From: Nocardia mexicana NBRC 108244
Lineage (GTDB): Bacteria > Actinomycetota > Actinomycetes > Mycobacteriales > Mycobacteriaceae
DNA length: 64,000 bases
Direction of reading: 5' to 3'
Assembly: GCF_001613165.1 (NCBI RefSeq)
Contig: NZ_BDBV01000045.1
Coordinates: 62,001 to 126,000, forward strand
Positions 8,803-17,524 of the stretch are shown piece after piece (within the stretch, counting starts at the first letter, position 1; every line of letters starts with the position of its first letter). The notes below the pieces were generated by a model. It was not told the origin of the DNA. It did no database searches and was given only the letters and a program-made list of their open reading frames with translations. Made by a program: the position numbers and the translations under genes.

Positions 8803-8841
8803 GGCCGTACAGCCTCGCCCGTGTCGGTGGCGTCCGGCACG

Positions 8842-10971
8842 ATGGAGCGCGTGACTACGACCGATCTGCGGGAATCCGCCGAGGGACTGCTGCATGAGCT
8901 GGCCGGGCCGCATGCGCGGCTGCGGGAGGACCAGTGGACGGCGATCGAGGCGCTGGTGGTGCACCGGCGCCGGGCGCTGGTGGTGCAGCGCACCGGGTGG
9001 GGCAAGTCGGCGGTGTACTTCATCGCCGCCAAACTGCTGCGCGCGGCCGGGCGCGGGCCCACGGTGATCGTGTCGCCGCTGCTGGCGCTGATGCGTAACC
9101 AGGTGGCTGCGGCACAGCGCGCCGGCGTGGTCGCGGAGACCATCAACTCCGGCAATGTCACCGACTGGGACGAGATCCACGCCCGGGTGGCCGCGGGCGA
9201 GGTCGACGTGCTGCTGGTGAGCCCGGAGCGGTTGAACAATCCGGACTTTCGCGATTCGGTGCTGCCGAAACTGGCCGCCGACGCCGGGCTGGTGGTGATC
9301 GACGAGGCGCACTGCGTCTCCGACTGGGGGCACGACTTCCGGCCCGACTACCGCCGCATCCGGACCCTGATCGCCGATCTCGGCAGCGATATCCCGGTGC
9401 TGGCCACGACGGCGACCGCGAACGACCGGGTGGTGACCGATGTCGCCACCCAGATCGGCGGCATCCGGGTCGGCGAAGCGAGTGACGACGAGCCGCGCGA
9501 CGACACCGGCACGCTCGTGCTGCGCGGCACGCTGGACCGCGAATCGCTGCATCTGTCGGTAATCCGCATCGAGGACGCCGTACAGCGCACGGCCTGGCTG
9601 AGCAAGCACCTGCACGAGCTGCCCGGCTCCGGCATCATCTACACCCTCACCGTCGCGGCCGCGCACGACCTGGCCGACGTGCTCACCTCGCACGGGCACC
9701 GGGTCTCGGCCTACACCGGCCAGACCGACCCCGCCGAGCGGGAGGTGCTCGAGCAGGCATTGCTGGACAACGAGGTGAAGGCGCTGGTCGCCACGTCCGC
9801 GCTCGGCATGGGCTTCGACAAGCCGGATCTCGGATTCGTCGTGCACGTCGGCGCCCCGTCCTCCCCGATCGCCTACTACCAGCAGGTCGGCCGCGCCGGT
9901 CGCGGCACCGATCGGGCCGAGGTGCTGCTGCTGCCCGGCCCGGAGGACCGGCGGATCTGGAGCTATTTCGCCTCGGTGGCATTCCCCCGCGAGCACATAG
10001 TGCGCGCGGTGCTCGACGCGCTCGACCGCGAGCGCCCGCAGTCGACGGCCGCGCTGGAACCACTGGTGGAGCTCAATCGCTCCCGGCTGGAGATGGTGCT
10101 GAAGGTGCTCGACGTGGACGGTGCGGTCCGCCGGGTGCGCGGCGGCTGGGTCGCGACCGGCGAGCCGTGGGCCTACGACACCGAGCGCTACGAGCGCCTC
10201 GCGGCGGCGCGCGAGGCCGAACAGCAGGCGATGATCGACTACCAGGCGACCACCGGCTGCCGCATGAACTTCCTGCGCGGCCAGCTCGACGATCCGGGCC
10301 TGACCGACACAGCGTGCGGCCGGTGCGACAACTGCACGGGCACCCGCCACGACACCGCGGTCGACACCGGAGAGCTGGACGCCACCCGCGCCCGGCTGGA
10401 CCGTCCGGGCATCGACCTGGCCCCGCGCAAACAGTGGCCGACCGGCATGGCCAAGCTCGGAGTCCCGTTGTCCGGCAAGATTTCCGACGGTGCGGAGACC
10501 GGCCGGGTGCTGGGGCGGCTCAGCGATCTCGGCTGGGGTCAACGCCTGCGCACCCTGCTCGACGGCCCCGACGGCCCGGTGCCCGACCAGGTCTTCGACG
10601 CGTGCATCGCCATTCTGCGCGAATGGAATTGGGCCGACCGCCCCACCTCGGTCATGGCCCTCGAGTCACCGGCGCGGCCCCGGCTGGCCGCCGACCTGGC
10701 CGCTCGGCTGGCGCACGTGGGCCGCCTGCGCGATCTCGGTACCCTGTCGTCGCGCCCCGACCGCCCACCGGTCTCGGCCGCCAACTCCGCCCACCGCGTC
10801 GCGGCCCTGTTCGATTCCTGGGAGGTCCCCGACCTCACCGGCCTCGACGGTCCCGTCCTCCTGGTCGACGCGCTCACCGACACCGGCTGGACCATGACCC
10901 TGGCCGCCCGCGCCCTGCGCCAGGCCGGGGCGCCTGCCGTACTGCCGTTCGCCCTGGCGACACCGAGCTGA
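8842..10971 (+). CDS. recQ: RecQ-family ATP-dependent DNA helicase with phosphoribosyltransferase-like C-terminus
   Basis: 709 residues from ATG 8842; a GTG at 8851 is an alternative. Superfamily 2 helicase motifs are in order: Walker A QRTGWGKSA (about residue 46), DEAH box VIDEAHCVSDWGHDFRPDYRRI split over residues 153-175, TATAND, and motif VI QQVGRAGRG. A zinc-binding cluster follows (CRMNFLRGQL then CGRCDNCTG near residue 490). The last about 130 residues are not a standard RecQ HRDC domain: the segment PVLLVDALTDTGWT near residue 670 looks like the PRPP-binding loop of type I phosphoribosyltransferases. A polymerase of the LigD type follows 45 bp later. A role in DNA repair is inferred. 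Confidence 0.88.
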   Translation: MERVTTTDLRESAEGLLHELAGPHARLREDQWTAIEALVVHRRRALVVQRTGWGKSAVYFIAAKLLRAAGRGPTVIVSPLLALMRNQVAAAQRAGVVAETINSGNVTDWDEIHARVAAGEVDVLLVSPERLNNPDFRDSVLPKLAADAGLVVIDEAHCVSDWGHDFRPDYRRIRTLIADLGSDIPVLATTATANDRVVTDVATQIGGIRVGEASDDEPRDDTGTLVLRGTLDRESLHLSVIRIEDAVQRTAWLSKHLHELPGSGIIYTLTVAAAHDLADVLTSHGHRVSAYTGQTDPAEREVLEQALLDNEVKALVATSALGMGFDKPDLGFVVHVGAPSSPIAYYQQVGRAGRGTDRAEVLLLPGPEDRRIWSYFASVAFPREHIVRAVLDALDRERPQSTAALEPLVELNRSRLEMVLKVLDVDGAVRRVRGGWVATGEPWAYDTERYERLAAAREAEQQAMIDYQATTGCRMNFLRGQLDDPGLTDTACGRCDNCTGTRHDTAVDTGELDATRARLDRPGIDLAPRKQWPTGMAKLGVPLSGKISDGAETGRVLGRLSDLGWGQRLRTLLDGPDGPVPDQVFDACIAILREWNWADRPTSVMALESPARPRLAADLAARLAHVGRLRDLGTLSSRPDRPPVSAANSAHRVAALFDSWEVPDLTGLDGPVLLVDALTDTGWTMTLAARALRQAGAPAVLPFALATPS

Positions 10972-11015
10972 TCGTTCGCGTGCCGAAGCATGATCGAGTG
11001 GCTATCGTCGGACAG

Positions 11016-11984
11016 GTGGCCAGCAAGTCTGCGTCGCCCGCGATCGAATTGACCGTCGGCGAGCACACGGTTCGCGTGTCGAATCCGGATCGGGTGTATT
11101 TCCCCGAGACCGGGGCGACCAAGCTCGATCTGGTGCAGTACTACCTGAGCGTCGGCGACGGGATCGTCAACGCGCTGCGGGACCGGCCGTGCATGCTGCA
11201 CAGGTTCCCCAAGGGCCTGCCGGGCGGCAAGGTGCATCAGAAGCGGGTGCCGGCGGGCGCGCCGGACTGGCTCCCGACGGTCCGCGTGTATTTCCCCCGC
11301 TACGGCCGCACCGCCGACGAACTGTGCGTGAGCCAGCTCGCCGACGTCATTTGGGCGGCGCAAATGTCGACCGTGGAGTTCCATCCGTGGAACTCGCGCC
11401 GGTTCGACACCGAGAAGCCCGACGAATGGCGGATCGACCTGGATCCGATGCCCGATTGCCCGTGGTCACGGGTGCAGCGCGTGGCGGGCGTCGTGCGGGA
11501 GGTGCTCGACGAGCTCGGAGCGGTCGGGTGGCCGAAGACCTCGGGCGGCAAGGGTTTACACGTCTACGTGCGCATCGCGCCGGAGTGGGGCTTCCAGGAC
11601 GTGCGCCGCGCGGCCCTGGCCTTCGCCCGCGAGGTCGAGCGCCGGCTACCCGACGACGTGACCACCACCTGGTGGCGGCGCGATCGGGACCCGAAGCTGC
11701 TTTTCATCGACTACAACCAAAATGCCCGCGACCATACGATCGCCGCGGCGTACTCGGTGCGCGGCGTGCCCGAGGCCACCGTGTCGACCCCGGTGCGCTG
11801 GGACGAGATCCCCGATATCGAGCCGCGCGACTTCACCATGGCCACCGTGCCCGACCGCTACGCGAAGCTCGGCGACCTGCACGCCGGGATCGACGACGCG
11901 GTGTTCGAACTCGACTCCCTGCTGGAGTGGGCCGACCGTGACCAGGTGGAGGTCGACCTGGACGAGGACGCACCCGAGGAATGA
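11016..11984 (+). CDS. Stand-alone LigD-type polymerase/primase (Prim-Pol) domain protein
   Basis: 322 residues from GTG 11016; a GTG at 10980 is an alternative. It is the polymerase domain of the NHEJ ligase D family without ligase or nuclease domains, like the mycobacterial Prim-PolC type. Archaeo-eukaryotic primase motifs are visible: WRIDLDPMPDCP with the catalytic DxD, SGGKGLHVYVRI (TSGxKGxH type) and LFIDYNQNARDHT followed by AAYSVR. The C-terminus is acidic (DLDEDAPEE). Such proteins fill gaps with ribonucleotides or deoxyribonucleotides in repair. No ku or ligase gene is adjacent. It is probably co-transcribed with recQ. Confidence 0.87.
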   Translation: MASKSASPAIELTVGEHTVRVSNPDRVYFPETGATKLDLVQYYLSVGDGIVNALRDRPCMLHRFPKGLPGGKVHQKRVPAGAPDWLPTVRVYFPRYGRTADELCVSQLADVIWAAQMSTVEFHPWNSRRFDTEKPDEWRIDLDPMPDCPWSRVQRVAGVVREVLDELGAVGWPKTSGGKGLHVYVRIAPEWGFQDVRRAALAFAREVERRLPDDVTTTWWRRDRDPKLLFIDYNQNARDHTIAAAYSVRGVPEATVSTPVRWDEIPDIEPRDFTMATVPDRYAKLGDLHAGIDDAVFELDSLLEWADRDQVEVDLDEDAPEE

Positions 11985-12192
11985 CGGCATCGGCCCAGGT
12001 AGCCGGGCTCGACCAGCGATCACGCCGATGCATCCGGTCGGCCGTCGACGTCTGCCGCCCTCAGAACGATCGGGGAACTTCCACCCGAAAGCAACCCGAT
12101 ACAGTGCACATGGCCCGGGACACCAGGCGTTCGAACCTGATCGCACAGCGGCACCCGGCCCGAACACCCGCTCGACCGCGAAGGAGATCGCT

Positions 12193-13122
12193 ATGACGTC
12201 GGTACCGATTGCCCTCGGACCCGCACGGACCACCTTGCTCGAACAGGCGATAGCAGCGGGCGGCGGGACGGTCGCTGATCTGGACTCGGCCCGGGCGCTG
12301 GTCTGGGACGGCGAACCCGACGGATTCCCGGAGCGGCTGCCGGACGGCATCGAATGGGTGCAGCTGTTCTCCGCGGGCGTCGAGGAATGGTTCGACTCCG
12401 GTGTGTTCGAACGTCATCCCGGCGTCGTGTTCACCTCCGCCGCAGGCGCTTTCGCCAACAGCGTGGCCGAGCACGCCCTGATGCTGCTGTTGGCGGGTGT
12501 GCGGTATCTGCCCGAGCACATCCGGGCCCGCAGCTGGCGTCAGGCCGAATTCTTCCCGCACGTGGGCACGCTGCGCGGCGCCACGGTGACCATCGTGGGC
12601 GCGGGCGGCATCGGCCGCGAGCTCATCACCCTGCTGCATCCGTTCGGCGTGCGGGTGATCGCCGTGAACAGGTCCGGCACACCCGTTTCCGCGCCCGGAG
12701 TGGTGGAAACCGTTCCGGCGCACCGACTGTCGGAGGTGTGGCCGCGCACCGACCACGTCGTGGTGGCCGCGCCCGCCACCGCGGACACCCGCCATCTCGT
12801 CGGCAAGGCCGAACTCGCCCAGCTGAAACCGACGTCATGGGTGATCAATATCGCCCGGGGCAGCCTCGTCGACACCGACGCCCTCGTCCAGGCCCTGTGC
12901 GACGGCACCATCGGCGGTGCGGGCCTCGACGTCACCGACCCGGAGCCGCTCCCCGACGGCCACCCACTGTGGGATCTTCCGAATGCCATTGTCACCCCGC
13001 ATGATTCGAATCCGCCGCACCTGCGCACCGCGGCCTTCGCCGACCACGTCACGGAGAACATCCGCCGCTTCGTCTCGGGCCACGACCTGATCGCCCGCAT
13101 CGACATCGTCGCAGGGTACTGA
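12193..13122 (+). CDS. D-isomer-specific 2-hydroxyacid dehydrogenase family protein
   Basis: 309 residues from ATG 12193, preceded by a strong AAGGAG at 12181. The C-terminal NAD-binding domain has VGAGGIGREL (about residues 138-147), NIARGSLVDTDAL with the substrate-binding Arg, DVTDPEPLPDGHPLW with the catalytic Glu, and TPHDSNPPH with the catalytic His. The N-terminal domain is short, and the specific substrate cannot be told; close family members act on glyoxylate, hydroxypyruvate or phosphoglycerate. It stands alone, with a repeat-rich terminator region after it. Confidence 0.87.
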   Translation: MTSVPIALGPARTTLLEQAIAAGGGTVADLDSARALVWDGEPDGFPERLPDGIEWVQLFSAGVEEWFDSGVFERHPGVVFTSAAGAFANSVAEHALMLLLAGVRYLPEHIRARSWRQAEFFPHVGTLRGATVTIVGAGGIGRELITLLHPFGVRVIAVNRSGTPVSAPGVVETVPAHRLSEVWPRTDHVVVAAPATADTRHLVGKAELAQLKPTSWVINIARGSLVDTDALVQALCDGTIGGAGLDVTDPEPLPDGHPLWDLPNAIVTPHDSNPPHLRTAAFADHVTENIRRFVSGHDLIARIDIVAGY

Positions 13123-13198
13123 GCGACGGCCGACCGCCCGGCGACCACCCGGTGCCGCGTCCAGGACGGCGAAACCGCGCTACCTCCCTTCCGCCACA

Positions 13199-13367
13199 CC
13201 CCTCCGTCAGTCCGCACGCCCCCTCCGTCATTCCGGCACGCCCCCTCCACCATTCCGGCACACCCCCTCCATCATCCCGGCACACCCCCTCCGTCATTCC
13301 GGCACGCTTTTGGCCGAAATCCAGCCACACGGTGTGGATCCCGGCCAAAAGCACGCCGGGATGACGG
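13199..13367. repeat. 22-bp tandem repeats joined to a long imperfect palindrome
   Basis: Four 22-bp units of the type CCCTCCGTCATTCCGGCACG start at 13221, 13243, 13265 and 13287, with a degenerate fifth from about 13199. The last runs into a palindrome: arms 13291-13322 and 13336-13367 (32 bases each, five mismatches in the inner 28) around a 13-base loop. The core word is TTCCGGCACGCTTTTGGCC. Lying between convergent genes, it may end transcription in both directions. Related words occur at 29109-29165 and 51584-51634. Confidence 0.85.
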
Positions 13368-13374
13368 GGGCGCG

Positions 13375-14334
13375 TTACGTCATGCCGGAGACGGCGCGCT
13401 GGTATCGACCGACGAGGGCGTGCACGGCCTCCACCAGTTCCGGCGAGTCCACTACCTCGAAATCGGCATCCAGCATGCCCAGGTAGAGGGCCAGCAGCTG
13501 CGGATTGTCCGAGCCGGGTTCGAAGGCACACCGGTCGTCGCCCAGTGGCTCGATCTCGGCCGGAATCGGCAGCCGCTCCCGCACGTGGGCCGCGGGTGCG
13601 TGCACCACCACGCGGGCGCGGAACTGCCATGTGGCCTCGCCGATTCCGCGCACGACGCGGGCGGAGATCTCGTCGTCGGGCGGTAGTTCGCGCGGCGTGA
13701 AGCGCGGCCCGGCCGGTGTGCGCGGCCGCATGCGATCGACCCGGAAGGTGCGCCAGTCGCCCCGCTCAGGATCCCAGGACACCAGGTACCACCGCTGCCG
13801 GTGATTGACCAGCCGATACGGTTCCACCGACCGGCGGGTCACCGCGCCCGCATACGTCCGATAGTCGAAGCGCAACTGCTCGTGGTCGCGGCACGCACCG
13901 GCCACCGTCGTCAGTACATCGGGGTCGACCTGCGGACCGCGAAACGGCACCGGCAGCGCGTGCTGGAACGCCCCCACGCGGTGGCGCAGCCGCGACGGCA
14001 GCAGCTGCTGCAGCTTGGTCAGCGCGCGCAGCGAGCTCTCCTCCATACCGGCGACGGAACCGCTTGCGGCCGTGCGCAATCCGATGACCACGGCGACCGC
14101 CTCCTCGTCATCGAGCAGCAGCGGCGGCAGCGCGCCGCCGACGCCGAGCCGATAGCCGCCGTCCACTCCCGGCCGGGCCTGCACCGGATAGCCGAGCTCA
14201 CGCAACCGATCGATGTCCTTGCGGACGGTCCGGGTGGTGACGTGCAGCCGGTGCGCCAGTTCGGTGCCGGTCCAGTCGCGCCGCGCCTGCAGTAGCGACA
14301 GCAGTCGCAGCAGTCGCGCCGAGGTCTCCAACAT
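13375..14334 (-). CDS. WYL-domain transcriptional regulator (DeoR/YafY-like HTH)
   Basis: 319 residues. The N-terminal winged HTH runs from about residue 5 to 60 (LLRLLSLLQARRDWTGTELA, then TTRTVRKDIDRLRELGYPV). A WYL sensor domain follows (about residues 140-220), with HEQLRFDYRTYAG and HRQRWYLVSWDPERGDWRTF, and then a C-terminal WCX extension. WYL regulators bind DNA and a nucleic-acid or small-molecule ligand. It is divergent from the epoxide hydrolase at 14452 across a 117-bp gap holding a palindrome, so it probably controls that gene and itself. Confidence 0.88.
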   Translation of the reverse strand: MLETSARLLRLLSLLQARRDWTGTELAHRLHVTTRTVRKDIDRLRELGYPVQARPGVDGGYRLGVGGALPPLLLDDEEAVAVVIGLRTAASGSVAGMEESSLRALTKLQQLLPSRLRHRVGAFQHALPVPFRGPQVDPDVLTTVAGACRDHEQLRFDYRTYAGAVTRRSVEPYRLVNHRQRWYLVSWDPERGDWRTFRVDRMRPRTPAGPRFTPRELPPDDEISARVVRGIGEATWQFRARVVVHAPAAHVRERLPIPAEIEPLGDDRCAFEPGSDNPQLLALYLGMLDADFEVVDSPELVEAVHALVGRYQRAVSGMT

Positions 14335-14358
14335 GATTCAAATTTTATCCGGAAACTA

Positions 14359-14373
14359 GGAACGAACCGTTCC
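14359..14373. promoter_or_regulatory. Candidate operator palindrome GGAACG-AAC-CGTTCC
   Basis: A perfect 6+6 palindrome with a 3-base spacer sits in the divergent gap between the WYL regulator and the epoxide hydrolase gene, 25 bp from the regulator start. Position and symmetry suit a regulator site; binding by the adjacent WYL protein is inferred. Confidence 0.5.
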
Positions 14374-14451
14374 GCAATCCTTCGTATGGTTTCCCCAGTG
14401 ATCACGACAGGGTTCGTGGTTCGATGCGACAGCCAGAACGGAGTCACCCTC

Positions 14452-15579
14452 ATGAACAACGACATTCGGCCCTTCCGGATCGATATCCCCCAGTCCGAGC
14501 TCGAGTACCTGCGCGACCGGCTCACTCACGCGCGCTGGGCCGCCACCCTGCCGGGGGTGGGCGCCGAGCGTGGCATCACCGTGGACCACCTGCGCGACCT
14601 GGCGGAGTACTGGAGGAACGAATTCGATTGGCGCGCACAGGAAGCCCGGCTCAACTCCTTTCCCCAGTTCACCACCGAGATCGACGGCCAGCGCATCCAC
14701 TTCCTGCACGTGCGTTCCGACCGTCCGGACGCCACGCCGCTGGTGCTCACCCACGGCTATCCGAGCTCGTTCGCCGAGTTCGCCGACCTGATCCCGCTGC
14801 TCACCGATCCGGCCGACGGCCCGGCGTTCCATGTCGTCGTCCCCTCGCTGCCCGGTTACACGCTGTCGACCCCGTTGAGCGACACCGGATGGACGATGTC
14901 GCGCACCGCCCGCGCCTGGGTCGAATTGATGCGCCGGCTCGGGTACGACCGGTACGGCGTGCACGGCGGCGACGTCGGGGCCGGTGTGTCGGGAGCCGTC
15001 GCCGGACTGGACGGTGAGCATGTGACCGGCGTGCACGTGGTGACCGATCCGATGACGGCCGCCGCCACCGCCACCTTCCTCCCCGGCATGGCCGACAGCC
15101 TCGACGCGAACGATCCGATCGACAAGCTGATCCTGACCCGCATGGAGGAATTCCGGCGCGACGACTCGGGATACCTGGCCATCCAGAACAGCCGCCCGCA
15201 GACCATCGGTTACGGCCTGGCCGATTCGCCGCTGCTGCAATTGGCCTGGGTCGCAGAGAAATTCGACGAATGGACCGCGCTGCCGATCGACCGCGACCGG
15301 TTGCTGCTCACCACGGTGAGCCTGTACTGGTTCACCGGTTCGGGTGTCGGCGCCGCCCACACCCTCTACGAGCAGGCGCATTCGTCGGACTGGGGCGCCC
15401 CGCCCACCGTGCCGCAGGGCTTCGCGGTGTTCGGCGCCGACGAGACCGTGCGCCGCGTGGCCCCCGCCCCCGCAGACGCGCACTGGACCGAATTCGACCA
15501 CGCCCTGCACTTCCCGGCCATGGAAGCACCCACCGACCTGGCCCAGGACCTGCAAAAGTTCTTCGGCCCCTTGAAATAA
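14452..15579 (+). CDS. Epoxide hydrolase, EHN-domain family
   Basis: 375 residues from ATG 14452, with a GGAG ribosome-binding site; an upstream GTG in frame would add 22 residues without family support. The N-terminal EHN domain of microsomal-type epoxide hydrolases is visible (PFRIDIPQSELEYLRDRL, then WRAQEARLNSFPQF). The oxyanion motif HGYPSSFAEF is near residue 98, and the nucleophile elbow HGGDVGAGVSG with Asp near residue 175. The C-terminus supplies the base His in the FDHALHFPAMEAP segment. The gene is divergent from a WYL regulator, suggesting substrate-induced expression. The natural substrate is unknown. Confidence 0.88.
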   Translation: MNNDIRPFRIDIPQSELEYLRDRLTHARWAATLPGVGAERGITVDHLRDLAEYWRNEFDWRAQEARLNSFPQFTTEIDGQRIHFLHVRSDRPDATPLVLTHGYPSSFAEFADLIPLLTDPADGPAFHVVVPSLPGYTLSTPLSDTGWTMSRTARAWVELMRRLGYDRYGVHGGDVGAGVSGAVAGLDGEHVTGVHVVTDPMTAAATATFLPGMADSLDANDPIDKLILTRMEEFRRDDSGYLAIQNSRPQTIGYGLADSPLLQLAWVAEKFDEWTALPIDRDRLLLTTVSLYWFTGSGVGAAHTLYEQAHSSDWGAPPTVPQGFAVFGADETVRRVAPAPADAHWTEFDHALHFPAMEAPTDLAQDLQKFFGPLK

Positions 15580-15580
15580 C

Positions 15581-15683
15581 GCGCGGGGCAAAAGATCCGG
15601 CGGTGCTCCCGGCGCGGGGCACAAGATCCGGCGGTGCTCCCGGCGCGGGGCACAAGATCCGGCGGCGCTCCCGGCGCGGGACA
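15581..15683. repeat. 31-bp direct tandem repeats, about 3.3 copies
   Basis: Units beginning GCGCGGGGCA start at 15581, 15612, 15643 and 15674, exactly 31 bp apart, with few changes. They begin right after the epoxide hydrolase stop codon and end just before a terminator-like hairpin. There are no unique spacers, so this is not a CRISPR array. Confidence 0.85.
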
Positions 15684-15687
15684 ACGG

Positions 15688-15718
15688 ACCGGCCTCGCTC
15701 TGTTCGAGCGAGGCCGGT
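15688..15718 (+). terminator. Strong hairpin after the epoxide hydrolase gene
   Basis: Perfect 13-bp stem ACCGGCCTCGCTC / GAGCGAGGCCGGT with loop TGTTC, followed by TTGG on the plus strand. Most likely an intrinsic terminator of the 14452-15579 gene; the U-run is poor, as is usual in high-GC actinobacteria. Confidence 0.7.
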
Positions 15719-15772
15719 TGGCGTGCCCGGTAGGCTCACGACGACAACTGCTATGCGATAGGCAGGTTCGTG

Positions 15773-16453
15773 ATGAGCCCCGACCGGGAAACGGCTACCT
15801 TCGTGTTGATTCATGGCGGGGGCGGCAGTTCGTGGGACTGGCACCTTGTGGTCCCCGAACTGCGAGCGCGTGGACACGACGTTGTCGCCGTGGGTCTGCC
15901 GATCGAGGATCCGGCGAAGGGGGTGTCGGAGTACGCCGACTCGGTGATCGCCGATATCGGCGATCGCTCGAATGTCGTTGTGGTCGCGCATTCCTACGGC
16001 GCCCTGACCGCGGCGGTGGTGTGCTCGCGGATCGACACCGAGCTACTGGTCCTGGTGAGCGGAATGATCCCGGTGCCGGGCGAGGCGCCCGATGCCTGGT
16101 GGTCCGAGGCCGGATACGACGGCCGGGGCGTCGCGATGGACACCCCGGAGCAGATCGTCGATGTCTTCATGCACGATGTCCCGGCCGATCTGGCGGCCGA
16201 GGCACTGCGGCGCGAACGCAGCGACGCCGGAACCAAAGGCGGCGAACCGATCCCGCTCGAGGAATGGCCGAAGGTCCCGACGCGCTTCCTGCTCTGCCGC
16301 GACGATCGTTTCTTCCCACCGGAATTCATGCGGCCGCTGATCCGCGACCGGCTCGGCATCACCCCCGACGAGATCGAGGGCAGCCACGGCGTCATGCTCA
16401 GTCACCCCCGCCCCCTCGCCGAACGTCTACATCGCTACTGGACCGATCTTTAG
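15773..16453 (+). CDS. Alpha/beta hydrolase, methylesterase/hydroxynitrile-lyase-like
   Basis: 226 residues from ATG 15773 (a GTG three bases earlier is possible). The compact fold lacks a large cap domain: LIHGGGGSSWDWHLVVPEL at the start (oxyanion), HSYGALTAA as nucleophile elbow (Ser, about residue 76), Asp in LLCRDDRFFP and His in EGSHGVMLSHP near the end. The plant salicylate-methylesterase and hydroxynitrile-lyase group has this layout; bacterial members have various or unknown substrates. It converges with the hydrolase at 16482. Confidence 0.83.
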   Translation: MSPDRETATFVLIHGGGGSSWDWHLVVPELRARGHDVVAVGLPIEDPAKGVSEYADSVIADIGDRSNVVVVAHSYGALTAAVVCSRIDTELLVLVSGMIPVPGEAPDAWWSEAGYDGRGVAMDTPEQIVDVFMHDVPADLAAEALRRERSDAGTKGGEPIPLEEWPKVPTRFLLCRDDRFFPPEFMRPLIRDRLGITPDEIEGSHGVMLSHPRPLAERLHRYWTDL

Positions 16454-16481
16454 AAATCCCCTGTCGCACAGCGGATTCTGC

Positions 16482-17456
16482 TCAACGTGCCAGAATCCAA
16501 TTCGCCACGTCGGTGACGAGTTCGGGGTCGACGTGTCCCACCGCTTCGTAATCCGCCGGTGTGGATGGCCCGGTGCCGGGGCAGAGCATGTGGTTGAGGG
16601 CGTCGTAGATGCGGATCGTCACGTCCGGCCGGTCGGCGAGGCCCCGCTGCCAGCCGATCAGGTCGTCGGCCACGGTGATCTGGTAGTCGCGTCCGCCCTG
16701 CACGATGAACATCGGCTTGGCGACCTGCACCGCGGTCGCGACCGGATCGTAGGCACGCAGGTCCAGCCAGTAGGCCCCCGATGCCCCGAACGGCAACTCG
16801 GACGGTGGCGTCGTCACCGACAGCTCCGGGCTGTCGACGACCTTCGCCTGCTCGGTGAAGGTCGCCAGAAGCCGTGCCGCTTCCTCGTTTTCGGGATCCA
16901 GTGAGACGAGGTATCGCATCACCCGTACGCACGCCACGTGCATCGGCTGCGTGTCCCCGGCCATCACGACCAGACCGGCCACCGACGGAGCCGTCGCCGC
17001 GACGCGCGGGGCGAACTTGCCGCCCATGCTGTGCCCGACCACGAAAACCCGTGCGGTGTCCACTTTTTCGTGCCGTTGCAGCAGTTCGACGGCCGCCACC
17101 GCATGGGGCACGTACTCGTCGGTCGGAGTGAAGTCCGGCCGCCCGAAGACACCCTGATCCACGAAGGTCGCCTTGTCGAAGCGCAGCACGACGATCCCCC
17201 GGGCGGCCAGGCCCCAGGCAATATCCTTGAGCGTCTTGTTCGGGCCCGCCGTCTCGTCGCGATTGAACGGCCCGCCACCGGCCAGCAGCACCACGGCGGG
17301 GTGCGGGCCCGGCGTGCGCGGCACGGTCACCGTGCCCGGCACCGCGAACGGTCCGCCGTCGAGCGTCACGTCCCGTTCGTCGAAGGAGTCCGGATCCACG
17401 TATCCGGGCGGGCGCCATGCCTCGGACCCTGTGATCGGCTGTTCGATTCGTTCCAT
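16482..17456 (-). CDS. Alpha/beta hydrolase family protein (serine hydrolase)
   Basis: 324 residues from ATG 17456, next to a GGGAGGG sequence; a GTG at 17459 is possible. The oxyanion segment VLLAGGGPFNRDE, the nucleophile elbow VGHSMGGKF (Ser about residue 145), the Asp in VQGGRDYQIT and the His in DALNHMLCPG complete a catalytic triad. The insert between the nucleophile and Asp is long, as in dienelactone-hydrolase/acyl-thioesterase-like proteins of this size. It is divergent from a small HTH regulator at 17525, with a palindrome between, so it is probably that regulator's target. Confidence 0.82.
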   Translation of the reverse strand: MERIEQPITGSEAWRPPGYVDPDSFDERDVTLDGGPFAVPGTVTVPRTPGPHPAVVLLAGGGPFNRDETAGPNKTLKDIAWGLAARGIVVLRFDKATFVDQGVFGRPDFTPTDEYVPHAVAAVELLQRHEKVDTARVFVVGHSMGGKFAPRVAATAPSVAGLVVMAGDTQPMHVACVRVMRYLVSLDPENEEAARLLATFTEQAKVVDSPELSVTTPPSELPFGASGAYWLDLRAYDPVATAVQVAKPMFIVQGGRDYQITVADDLIGWQRGLADRPDVTIRIYDALNHMLCPGTGPSTPADYEAVGHVDPELVTDVANWILAR

Positions 17457-17481
17457 CACGCCCTCCCGGCGACACCCAACG

Positions 17482-17497
17482 TTCTCAACTTTGAGAA
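17482..17497. promoter_or_regulatory. Candidate operator TTCTCAA-CT-TTGAGAA
   Basis: Perfect 7+7 palindrome in the 68-bp gap between the divergent hydrolase and HTH-regulator genes, 28 bp before the regulator start. It probably overlaps one or both promoters. It is the best candidate site for the ArsR-like protein encoded next to it. Confidence 0.6.
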
Positions 17498-17524
17498 AGG
17501 TATCACGGATGCGAACATCACTGC

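Noticed and set aside
7567..10542. A 991-residue open frame on the minus strand opposite the VOC and recQ genes
   Set aside because: It has no recognisable domain, is rich in Arg/Gly/His as expected of antisense high-GC frames, and lies opposite clear RecQ and VOC proteins.
15581..15683. Possible CRISPR array
   Set aside because: Units abut without unique spacers; the same holds for 8640-8802 and 13199-13367. No cas genes are present.
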